DNA of 64,000 bases from Elusimicrobiales bacterium. GTDB lineage: Bacteria > Elusimicrobiota > Elusimicrobia > Elusimicrobiales > Elusimicrobiaceae. Position 1 is the stretch's first letter. Every line of letters begins with the position of its first letter. The stretch is taken from NCBI GenBank assembly GCA_041651175.1, contig JBAZJT010000012.1, forward strand, positions 23,115 to 87,114, in the 5' to 3' direction. The position numbers were made by a program, and so were the translations under genes. The notes under the pieces are model-generated. The model worked only from the letters and a program-made list of their open reading frames with translations, had not been told where the DNA came from and did no database searches. Shown here one piece after another: positions 24,846-36,800 of the stretch.

Positions 24846-27800
24846 CTATTGCAGCGTATACGTAAACCTCGGACACTTGTAGCCGGACGGGGGTGTCGGC
24901 CCCGTATTATCCGGCAGCAACAGCTTTCTGACCACCTGGCACACCTGCCTGCTGCCGGTTGAGCTCTTTAACTGCAGCACCGCAAAGTAAACGCCGCGCG
25001 CGACCTGGTTGCCGGTGTCGTTGACGCGGTTCCACTCCGTCCACAACTGCGTCCACGGCTGCACGCCGTACCACTGCCTGGAATACACGCTCTCGCCGGC
25101 TATGTTGTAAATGCGCAGCGAATAATCTCCCTGAACGGGCACGAAATTGCCGAAGTCAAAGCAGCCCTTGGACTGACGCAGCGGATTGGGATAGAAAACA
25201 GTGTTCTCTCCGAAATAGTCGCACACGTCCCCCGTTACCCCCGCCCCGCGGGAGACGGTAAGCACCAGCGGCGTTGTGTAGGCCTTGATGTCGGCCACAT
25301 AGCGGATATCCTTGTAGCACGAATCTCCCAGTTTGCAGATATCGCCGGTTACCCAGTCCACAAGCCGGCTGTCTGTGGAACTTACTATGCGAAACACGTA
25401 ATTGCCGTCGGGAACCGGCCGCAGCGATGTGTCGGTTCCGTCCCAGATGTCGTGCACCACGCTCTGCATCGGCTGTATGCCGCTTAGCACTTTTATCGGC
25501 GTGGCGGCATTGCCAAGCGGGTCGCGCGGCGCGCCGGTGGCCGGATCAATCTTGATGCCCGGCTTGAATATCTGCACCGCCGTCTTCATGGGCAGCGACA
25601 ACTGATAAGCCACCGTGCCGCTGCTTACCCTGGCGGTTATGTCGCCGATGCCGATGTCGTAGACCTGGAAGGGATTTACGTCTATCGGATTCTGGTATGT
25701 GGTGGCCTGCTGCAAATTCTCGCCCGGATAGTTGTAGGCCACTATCTGAATCTGATACGCGCCTATGGAAACCGGCTGGCCGTAATCGTCTGTGCCGTCC
25801 CAGTATTCGCGGTTCATGACTCCGGCGTCGTATAGCGAGCCCGCGTTTATGTGCTTGCAGATGTTGTTGACGAATTTGGGCGCCGTGCAGCGCGCGCCGG
25901 TGATGTCTATGGCGCTTATGGTGACAGACGACAGCCGCGTTACGGTGAACGATACCTGGTACGGCGGCAGCTTGACCGTGTCGCTTGAATTGGCCAGATT
26001 GGGCACGGTGGGCAGGATGTTCACATCGTTGAGGAACACCGGGCCGCGCGTTACCGGCAGCATAGCTACTATCCTGTCCGTTGCGTAATAGGCCGGCACG
26101 GAAACAATCTGGTTGGCGCCCGGGTTATAGACCGCCACCGGCGCGGTGCTGTAGGCCAGTATGACCACCGGATGCAGCCCGTCCGGCTCCATCACCTGGT
26201 TGCGGATGCCGTCCCAGTACTCGGTTATCTTGAATCTGCCGGGTTTCACGCCGATAAAAGTCATCACCGGAGCGGTAGTTATGGAAGGCGGCCAGACGCC
26301 GGCGGTCGGGATGGCGGTGCCCGGCGGGTAAATGTAGATATTGGCATTCATCGTCTGGTTGAGCATGTAGGTGATGGACGCCTGCGCCGACGCGCCGCCC
26401 AGCAGCGGCGTGGCGCTGACATCGGTTATCCTGAACTGGTCCACCAGGAAGTTGAAGTAGAACTTGGTAACCTTGTCCGGGAATGTGGTGTCGTAGGCCA
26501 CAAGCTCTGCGGTGTATGTGCCGGAAGAGACGAAATAGCCGTTGTCGTTTATGCCGTCCCAGTTGACGGATGCCTGGAAGGAGTCGGTGGGTTTGTAGCC
26601 GTTGGTAAGGTCGCGCACCACTGCGCCGGTGGAAGTCAGAATGCGCAGCCCCACCGCGCACTGGCGGGTATAGGCGAATCGGAAGCTGTACGGCGGCAGA
26701 TTGGCTATCTCCGGCGACGAGCCCAGCACCGAAGCCGTAACCGCAAAGTCGCTGGGATACAGCGGCCCGCGCGAAATTTGCAGCATCTCCACCACCCTGT
26801 CGGTGGCGTAATAGTACGTGGCCGTGCTGATTATGTTGGAAGCCGGATTGTAAACCGCCACGGGCGCGGTGCTGTAGGCCATCATCACCACGGGATAGAG
26901 GCCGTCGGCCAGCATCACGTCGCCGGAATAGCCGTCCCAGAGCTCGGTTACCTTCAGCCTGCCGGGGCGGACGCTGCTAAACGTCTTGACCGGCGCCGTG
27001 GCTATGACCGGCGGCCAGGCGCCTGCCGACGGAATTGCGGTCCCGGGCGGATAGACGCGGATGTCGGTGTTCATCATCTGGCTCATCAGGTACGAGATGG
27101 CCGTCTGCGACGTCGTGCCGCCCAGCAGCGGGGTAACAGATGCGTCTATAATCCTGAACTGGTCCACCAGGAAATAGGTGTACGAGGCGGCGGTCTTTTC
27201 CGGGAACTGGGCGTCGTATGCGGAAATTTCCGCCGTGTATGTGCCGGAGGAGACGTAGCGGCCCAAATCGTCCGTGCCGTCCCACTGGACGGACACGTTG
27301 TAGGAGTCAACCGGCTTGTAGCTGACCAGCAGGTCCTTTACCACCGCGCCGGTGGAGGTGAGAATCTTCAAATCCACCACCGCCGCCCTGTTGAGCGCGA
27401 ATCTGAACGTAAACGGCGCCAGGTTGGATATGGACGGCGAAGCGCCCACAACCGTAGCGGTCATGGAAACATCGCTTATGTAGAGCGGCCCGCGGGAAAC
27501 GGTCATCATCTCCACCACGCGGTCGGTGGCGTAATAGGAGTTCACCTCGGTTACCGTATTGGCCGCGGTATCGTAGATGGCGACGGGCGCGGTGCTGTAG
27601 GCCGTCATCAGCACGGGGTAAATGCCGTCCGGCTGCATCGTTCTGGTGTGGGTGGACACGCCGTCCCAGAATTCCGTTGTCCGCAGCCTTCCGGCGCGCG
27701 CGCCGGTATACACCATCACCGGCTCGGTTGAAATCGCGGGCGGCCACGCGCCGCCGGTGGCTATTTTGGTTCCGGGCGGATAAATCCGTATATCGGCGTT

Positions 27801-30800
27801 CATGGTCTGGCTGAGCAGATAAGTTACCGACCCCTGCGCGGTGGCGCCGCCCAGCAGCGGCGACACCGACACATCCCCCAGCCTGAACTGGTCCGCGATG
27901 AAATAGGTCTGCGAGCGCACCGACTGCGTGGGGAAGAACACGTCGTAGGCGATAAGCTCGGCTATATAAGTGCCCGAGGAAACGAACCTGCCGGCATCGT
28001 CCCGCCCGTCCCAGTAAACGGAGCTCTGGTACACGTCCGCCGGCCTGTAGCCGTTTATTATGTCGCGCACCAGCGCGCCGGTGGAGGTCAGTATCCGCGC
28101 GTCCACCGTGCAGGAGCGGTTGTACGAGAACGTCAGCCCGAACGGCGGCAGATTGGCCAGCACCGGCGACGAGCCGGTTACAGACGACGTCATGGACACG
28201 TCGCGCAGGTACAGCGGGCCGCGCGCCACGGTAAGCATCTGCACGATTCTGTCGGTCGCGTAGTAATAGGGAACCGTGCTTATGCTGTTGGAAAGCGGGT
28301 TGTACACCGCAACCGGCGCGGTGCTGTAGGCCATTATCACAACCGGATACACGCCGTCCGGCTGCACGGCATGGGTGTTTGTGGAGACGCCGTCCCAATA
28401 CTCGGTTACCCTCATCTTTTCCGGGCGCACGCCGTCAAATATCATCACCGGCTCGGTGGAAATGGCAGGCGGCCACGCGCCGGTTGTGGGTATCTGCGTG
28501 CCGGGCGGATAAATCCGGATGTCGGCGTTCATCGTCTGGCTCAGCAGGTAGGAGATGGCGCCCTGCGCCGTGGCCCCGCTAAGCAGCGGCGAAATCGCCA
28601 GGTCTGAAATCCTGAACTGGTCCACCTGGAAATAGACATAGGCGGTGAAAGTCTTGTCCGGGAACAGCGTGTCGTAGGCCGTCAGTTCCGCGCCGTATGT
28701 GCCGGAGGAGACGAATCTGCCCAGATCGTCCCGCCCGTCCCAGGAAACTGAGCCCTGCGTCGCGTCCGCCGGCTGGTAGCCGCTGACAATCTCGCGCACC
28801 AGCGCGCCGGTGGATGTTACGATTTTCACGCTGACCGCGCACGGCCTGTTATACGAGAACTTCACGGTATACGGAGGCAGATAGCTGAGCGCCGGCGACG
28901 AGCCTGCCACCGTGGAAGTCATGGACACATCGCTTAAATACACCGGCCCGCGCGAAACAGTCAGCATCTGCACAATTCTGTCCGTAGCGTAATAGGACGC
29001 GGCCTGCGTGATTGTGTTGGCCTGCGGGTCGTAGACGGCCACCGGCGCGGTGCTGTAGGCCGTCAGCAGCACGGGATAGAGCCCGTCCGGCTGCATCGTG
29101 TGGGTATTGGTGGAGACACCGTCCCAGAATTCCGTCACCCGCAATTTTTCAGGGCGCACGCCGCTGAACACCATAACCGGCTGGGTGGAAATGGCGGGCG
29201 GCCACGCGCCGTTTGTGGGAATTTGCGTGCCCGGCGGATATATCCGTATGTCGGTGTTCATGGTCTGGCCCATCAGATAAGTGATGGAGCCCTGAGCCGT
29301 CGCCCCGCCCAGCAGCGGCGCCACCGCCACATCCACTATGCGGAACTGGTCCGCCACAAAGTAGCTGTAGGCCGTGAATACTTTCGCCGGAGCGAGAGAG
29401 TCGTAAGCCGTCAACTGAAATGCATATGTGCCGGAGGAGACGAATCTGCCCATATCATCCCGCCCGTCCCATACCACGGAACTCTGGGATCCGTCCGCGA
29501 CTTTATAGCCGGCGGTTATGTCGCGCACCAGCGCGCCCGTGGAAGTGATAATGCGCACGTTCACCGCGCAGTCCCGGTTATAGGCGAATTTCACGGTATA
29601 CGGCGGCAGATTGCCAAGCGACGGCGTTGAACCCGCCACCGTTGACAGCACCGACATCTCGCTCAGATATATCGGCCCGCGCGAAACCGTCATCATCCCC
29701 ACAATCCGGTCCGTGGCACAGTAGGAAGACATTTGGGTTACGGTATTGGCGGCGGTGTCGTATACGGCGACGGGCGCGGTGCTGTAGGCCAGCACCACCA
29801 CCGGATACAGCCCGTCTGGCTGGGTGATATTTGTGGTCGTGGAAACGCCGTCCCAGAATTCGCTCACCGGCAGCCTGCCGGGGCGCACGCCGGAATAGGT
29901 CATCACCGGCGCGGTGGAGACCACAGGCGGCCACGCGCCGTTTGTGGCTATCTGCGTTCCCGGCGGATATATCCGTATGTCGGTCGCCATGGTCTGTCCA
30001 AGCAGGTAGGACACGGCGCCCTGCGCGGTAGCCCCGCCCAGCAGCGGCGCAACGGACACGTCGCTTATCCTGAACTGGTCCGCTATGAAATACGTATAGG
30101 AACGCACCGACTGCGTGGGGAAGAACACGTCGTAGGCTATCAGTTCCGCCATGTAGGTGCCGGAGGAGACAAACCTGCCCAGGTCGTCCCGCCCGTCCCA
30201 GACGACGGAACTCTGATAGGTGTCGCCCGGATTGTAGCCGCTGACCAAATCGCGCACGAGGGCGCCGGTGGAAGTCAGTATCCGCACGTCCACGCTGCAC
30301 GGCCTGCTGTAAGAGAACGAGAAATTGAACGGCGGCAGGTTGGACAATGTCGGAGAGGCGCCCGCCACCGTGGAAGTCATGGCCACATTATTGAGATACA
30401 GCGGGCCGCGCGCTATGGTCAGCATCTGCACCACGCGGTCCGTGGCGTAGTAATACGGGACGCTGGTTATAGTGTTGGAAGCCGGGTCGTAGATGGCCAC
30501 CGGCGCGGTACTGTAGGCCATCACCACCACCGGATACAGTCCGTCCGGCTGAATGACATGGGTAAAGGTGGAGACGCCGTCCCAGAATTCGTTTACCCTC
30601 AGCCTCTCCGGGCGCACGCCGTTGAATACCATCACCGGCTGCGTGGATATGACCGGCGGCCACGCGCCATTGGTGGGAATCTGCGTGCCGGGGGGATATA
30701 TCCGCACATCTGTATTCATAGTCTGGCTGAGCAGATATGACACCGCCCCCTGCGCGGTGGCCCCGCTGAGCAGCGGAGAAACCGCGATGTCCGTTATCCT

Positions 30801-33800
30801 GAACTGATCCACCGGGAAATACACATAGGCGGTGAAGGTTTTTTCCGGGAACAGCGCGTCGTAGGCGGTAATCTCCGCCCCGTATGTGCCGGAGGAAACA
30901 TATCTGCCCAAATCATCCCGTCCGTCCCAGGAAACGGAACCGCGCGTCGCGTCCGCCGGCTTGTAGCCTATGGCCAGGTCCCGCACCAGCGCGCCGGTGG
31001 AGGTGATTATGCGCACATCCACCGCGCACGGCCTGTTGTAGGAAAACCCTATGGTAAACGGCGCCAGGCTGGTAAGCGCGGGAGAGGAACCGGCCACGCT
31101 GGAAGCCAGCGCCACATCGCTCAGATATACAGGCCCGCGGGAAACAGTCATCATCTCCACCACGCGGTCGGTGGCGTAATAGAGCGCCGGCTGGGTCACG
31201 GTATTGGCGGCGGTGTCGTATATGGCTACCGGCGCGGTGCTGTAGGCCATCACCAGCACCGGATACAAACCGTCCGGCAGAGTGACGTGCGTGGTTGTGG
31301 AAATGCCGTCCCAGAACTCGGTCGTGCGCATTTTGCCGGGTCTTATGCCGGTGTATGTCATCACCGGCGCGGTGGTGATGGCGGGCGGCCACGCGCCGTT
31401 TGTGGCTATCTGCGTGCCTGGCGGATATATCCGTATGTCGGTCGCCATGGTCTGGCCAAGCAGATAGGTTACCGACCCCTGCGCGGTTGCACCGCCCAGC
31501 AGCGAGGACACCGCTATGTCCGTTATGCGGTACTGGTCCGCTATGAAGTAAGTGTAGGCGGTGAATACTTTCTCCGGAAACAGGACATCGTAGGCTTTCA
31601 GTTCTACCGCGTATGTGCCGGAGGAAACGTAGCGTCCCAAATCATCCTTGCCGTCCCACACTATGGAATTCTGCGCCGTGTCCGCCGGCTTGTAGCCTAT
31701 TACCAGGTCGCGCACCAGCGCGCCGGTGGAGGTGATTATGCGCGCGTCCACCGCGCAGGGCCGGTTGTAGGAGAACTTGACGGTGTACGGCGGCAGATAA
31801 TTCAGCGAGGGAGAGGAACCCGCCACCGTGGAAGTCATGGACACGTCGCTCAGGTAAACCGGCCCGCGCGAGACAGTCAGCATCTGAACCACCCTGTCGG
31901 TGGCGTAATAAGACGAGACTTGCGTTATTGTATTGGCCTGCGGGTCATAAATTGCCACCGGCGCGGTGCTGTAGGCCATAACCAGCACCGGATAGAGCCC
32001 GTCCGGCAGAGTCGTGTTGGTGGTGGTGGAAACGCCGTCCCAGAATTCGGTTATTTTCAGCCGTTCCGGGCGCACGCCCGCATACGACATGACCGGCGCG
32101 GTGGTGATGGCGGGCGGCCATACATCGTTGGTGGCTATCTGCGTGCCGGGCGGATATATCCGTATGTCGGTGTTCATCGTCTGGCTGAGCAGATAGGACA
32201 CCGACCCCTGCGCCGTGGTGCCGCCCAGAAGCGGAGAGACATAGACATCGCCAAGGCGGAACTGGTCCACGTTGAAGTATGTGTACGAGCGCACGGACTG
32301 CGTCGGGAAAAAGACATCATAAGCCGTAAGCTCGGCCATATAAGTGCCGGAAGAGACATATCTGCCCAGATCGTCCCGCCCGTCCCATATGACCGAACTC
32401 TGGTATGAATCCGCCGGCCTGTAATTGACTATCAAATCCCGCACAACCGCGCCCGTGGAGGTCAGTATCTTCACATCAACCGAACACGGCCGGTTGTAGG
32501 AGAAATTGAAGGTGAACGGCGCCAGGCTGGTAAGCGCCGGCGAAGAACCCGCCACCGACGAGGTCATGGCCACGTCATGGAGATAAAGCGGCCCGCGGGC
32601 CACCGTCATCATATACACCGTGCGGTCCGTCGCGTAGTAATAGGGGACGGTGCTTATGGTGTTGGAGAACGCGTCGTAAACCGCCACCGGCGCGGTGCTG
32701 TAGGCCGTTATGACCACGGGATAAAGCCCGTCCGGCTGTATGGTGTGGGTAAAGGTGGAAATGCCGTCCCAGAATTCGGTAACCTTCAGCTTCTCGGGCC
32801 GGACGCCGTTGAACACCATGACCGGCGCGGTGGAAATAACCGGCGGCCAGACATCGTTGGTCGGCACTTGTGTGCCGGGCGGATATATCCGTATATCGGT
32901 GTTCATCGTCTGGCTGAGCATGTAGGACACCGCGCCCTGCGCGGTGGCGCCGCTGAGCAGCGGCAACACGGATATATCGGTGATCCTGAACTGGTCCACC
33001 AGGAAGTAGGTATAGGCCGTGAAAGTCTTCGCGGGGAACAGGGAATCGTAGGCGGTAACCTCCGCCGCGTATGTGCCGGACGACACGTAGCGCCCCAAAT
33101 CGTCCCGCCCGTCCCAGATGACCGAACTTTGGTAGGCGTCCGCCGGCCTGTAGCCGATAATCAAATCCCTCACCAGCGCGCCGGTGGAGGTGATTATGCG
33201 CACATCCACGGAGCACGGCTTGTTGTACGAGAACTTTATGGTGAACGGCGCCACGTTTGAAACCGCGGGGGAGGACCCCACCGTGGTCGCCGTCATGGAC
33301 AAATCGTTAAGATACACCGGCCCGCGCGAAACGGTAAGCATCTGCACCGCGCGGTCGGTGGCATAATAGTACGGCACCGTGCTTATGGTGTTGGAAAACG
33401 GGTCGTAAACGGCCACCGGCGCGGTGCTGTAGGCCAGCACGGCGACGGGATACAACCCGTCCGGCATGGAGGTATGCGTGGTCGTGGACACCCCGTCCCA
33501 GAATTCCGTAACCTTCAGCCGCTCCGGGCGCACGCCGTTAAACGACATCACCGGCGGGGTGGAAACTGCGGGGGGCCAGGCCCCGTCAGTCGGCACCTGC
33601 GTGCCCGGAGGGTAGATGATGACATCGGTATTCATGGTCTGGCTGAGCATGTAGGACACCGTTCCCTGAGACGTCGTCCCGCCCAGAAGCGGCGTGGTTT
33701 CCAGGTCGGTTATCCTGAACATGTCAACCGAGAATTGCGTGTAAGATGTGGCCGTTTGAGTCGGGAAGAAAACATCGTAGGCGAAAAGGGCCGCCACATA

Positions 33801-36800
33801 AGTGCCGGAGGAGACATACCGTCCGGCGTCGTCAAGGCCGTCCCAGTAAACGGTGCTTTGGTACGTATCGCCCGGTTTATAGTCCTTTAACAGGTCGCGC
33901 ACCAGCGCGCCGGTGGAAGTGCGTATCTGCAGGTCAACCACGCAGGGTCTGTTGTAGGAGTAGCTGAAAGTGAACGGATTGAGGTTGGACATCGCCGGCG
34001 AGGAGCCCGCCACGGAAGACGTCATCGCCACGTCGCGGACATACAGCGGCCCGCGCGCTATGGAAATCATCTGCACCACGCGGTCCGTCGCGTAATAATA
34101 CGGCACGGAAACGCTGGTTACGCCGGTGGGGTCAAAGACCGCAACCGGCGCGGTGCTGTAGGCCAGCACGACCACCGGATACAGCCCGTCCGGCAGCGGC
34201 ACGTTGCCTGACATGCCGTCCCAGTATTCCGTGGCCTTGAGCCTGCCGGGGCGCACGTTATTGAAAGTCTTGACCGGCGCGGTGGAATTTATCACATAAG
34301 GCGGCGGCCATGTATCCGTGGGAATTTGCGTGCCGGGCGGATAAATCCGTATATCGGTATTCATCGTCTGGCTGGGCATGTAGGAAATACCCGCCTGAGA
34401 GGTGGCGCTGCCAAGCAGCGGCGTCACCGACAAGTCGGTAAGCCTGAACTGGTCCAGCAGGAAACTGACATGGGACATCGTGGTCTTGGTGGGGTCCAGG
34501 GTGTCGGCGGCGTCAAGCTCAGCCACATACGTGCCGGAGGAGACGTAGCGGCCCTGGTCGTCCATGCCGTCCCAGGGCACCGTGGTCTGCAGGGTGTCCG
34601 CCGGCATGTAGCCGTTGAGCACGTCCCTCACAAGCGTGCCGCCCGTGGTGAATATGCGAAGGTTGAAGGTGCACGGACGGTTATAGGAGAAAATGAAATT
34701 GAACGGCGGCTGATTGGAAAGCGCCGGCGAAGACCCTATGACGGTGGAGGTCATGGAAATATCGCTCACATACACCGGCCCGCGCGCTATGGGCAGCATG
34801 ACCACCATGCGGTCCGTCACATAATGCGCGGGCGTGGCGTCGTCATAAGCCATCATCAGCACCGGATAGAGCCCGTCGGCCACCTGCTCGTGGGTGGCGG
34901 GGTCCAGACCGTCCCAAACCTCGGTTATTTTCATCTTGCCGGGGCGCACATCGGTGAATGTCTTTACGGGCGTGGCGGCAACGGTGGGCGGCCATGTTCC
35001 GGCGGTGGGGACAATAGTGCCGGGCGGATAAATTCTTATGTCGGTATGCAGGGTGTTGCTGAGCAGGTAGGAAATGGCCGCCTGGGCGGTGGTGTTGCCC
35101 AGCAGCGGGGCTATGACCACGTCCGTCATCCTGAACTGCCCCACCGGGAATGTCTGGTAAGACCTGAAGGTTTTTCCCGGGAACAGCGGGTCCTGCGCCT
35201 GCATGACGGCCATGTACATGCCGTCGTCAACATAATTGCCGTCGTCGTCCTTGCCGTCCCAGTAAACGAAGGTGGGATATGCGTCAACCGGAGTGGAGTT
35301 GACAAGCAGGGTGCGCACCAGTGTGCCGTCGGTGGTTGTTATCTGGAGGCTTATGCTGCACGTGCGGTCGTAGGAGTATTTCAACTGATACGGCGGCACG
35401 TTGGACACCGAAGGCGAAGAGCCTATCACGGTGGAGGAAGGCGCCAGCAGCGCCGCGGGGAAGCCCCTGTTAATGGAGACGATTCCGGTATAGGCCTTCT
35501 GTGTGTATATCGTGGTATGCGTGCAGGTCGCGTCGCCCTCCGTATGCGTGCAGCCCGGCATTGACGCCCATATCGCGTAAATGTAGTCGCCGTCTTCAAC
35601 AATGTTATTGTTGTTGTCGCGCCCGTCCCAGGTGGTCATGGTGGGCGGGGCGGACTGCCGGAAAGGCTGCGCCTCAATCCTTGAGTAGATGGGCGTGTTG
35701 GACGCGGTGGGCGGCACGGTATTGACGTCGCCGAAAGTGGTATCCGCCGGGTAAACATACATGTATACCGTCGCAGACTCCGTAAGCATATAGCTCACGG
35801 AAGCCAGGTCCGTGGCGCCAGAGCCAAGAGATTTGACCCGGAAATCCGTTATCTGCAGCGGGTCCATGGAAATCTGGTGGGCGGCGGGATACGCGATGTC
35901 CTGCCCGGCATCATCGTTGGAATAGGCCGCTATCCTGGCTATGTAGTTGCCGGCGCTCATCATGTCGCCGGCGTTGTTGCGCCCGTCCCAGGAATCGCCG
36001 TTGGCCAGAGTGCCGTTAGGCGTGCCTTCGCCGAAACGCGGCTGATTGGTGGCTATATTGCGCACGGTGGCGCAGGTGCCGGAGCCGTTGCAGGTCTCTA
36101 TCCTGACGCTGGTAACCGCGTCCTTGCTGAGGCGGTACTGGATATTGTACGGCTCCGCCGCCACAGGCGTTATCTTGCCGACTACCGTAGGGGAACTTCT
36201 GAGGGAGTGAATATCGGTGACGTTCACGGTTATCGGATACTGGTTCTGGCCCGGATAGGCGGAGGTCTGCTCAATGGTGATATTGCCGATACTGGGGCCG
36301 GACTGGTTGGTTTTGACATGCGCGCGGAAGCCGAACTGGCCGTTTGTCTTGCCGAATTCGCCGTCTATGTTGTAATAGCCGTCCCAGGCCGCGCATTTGG
36401 GCGCGAACTGGTACATCGCAGTGTCCGGCGGGCAGGTGCCGACGTTGTAGAGCGGTATGGTCCGGATCGGCGGCGCGGACCCCGGGTCCAGCGGATTGGC
36501 GCCCGCCTGGAATTTGAACACCTCAAAGGTCAGCTCGTCCACGCCGAATGCCGCGGTATGCTCGGGAATTAGTTCGCCGGTGGTGGAGTTGTGTGTGGGC
36601 GGCTGGGTGTTGACGCATTGCAAAGTGGCGCACAAGGCAAGGCAGGCCGCGGGATAGGCGGCATGCAGGTTCGGCTGATCGTATTCTATAAGCGCGGCCG
36701 TGGCTACCGGATTCTGTCCGCCGCTTGTATCGCCGTAGGAACGACAGCCGTTGAGCCAGCTGCAGTTGGCGAAGTTATACTGGCCTATGCAATACTGGTC

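Noticed and set aside
26172..27731. 519-codon plus-strand open frame and similar ones across 26-34 kb
   Set aside because: These mirror the repeat units of the giant minus-strand gene; they repeat because the units do and have no start signals.
26049..35468. Tandem repeats considered as CRISPR or satellite DNA
   Set aside because: Units are about 729 bp, in one reading frame and encode Ig-like domains; there are no short repeats with spacers and no cas genes.
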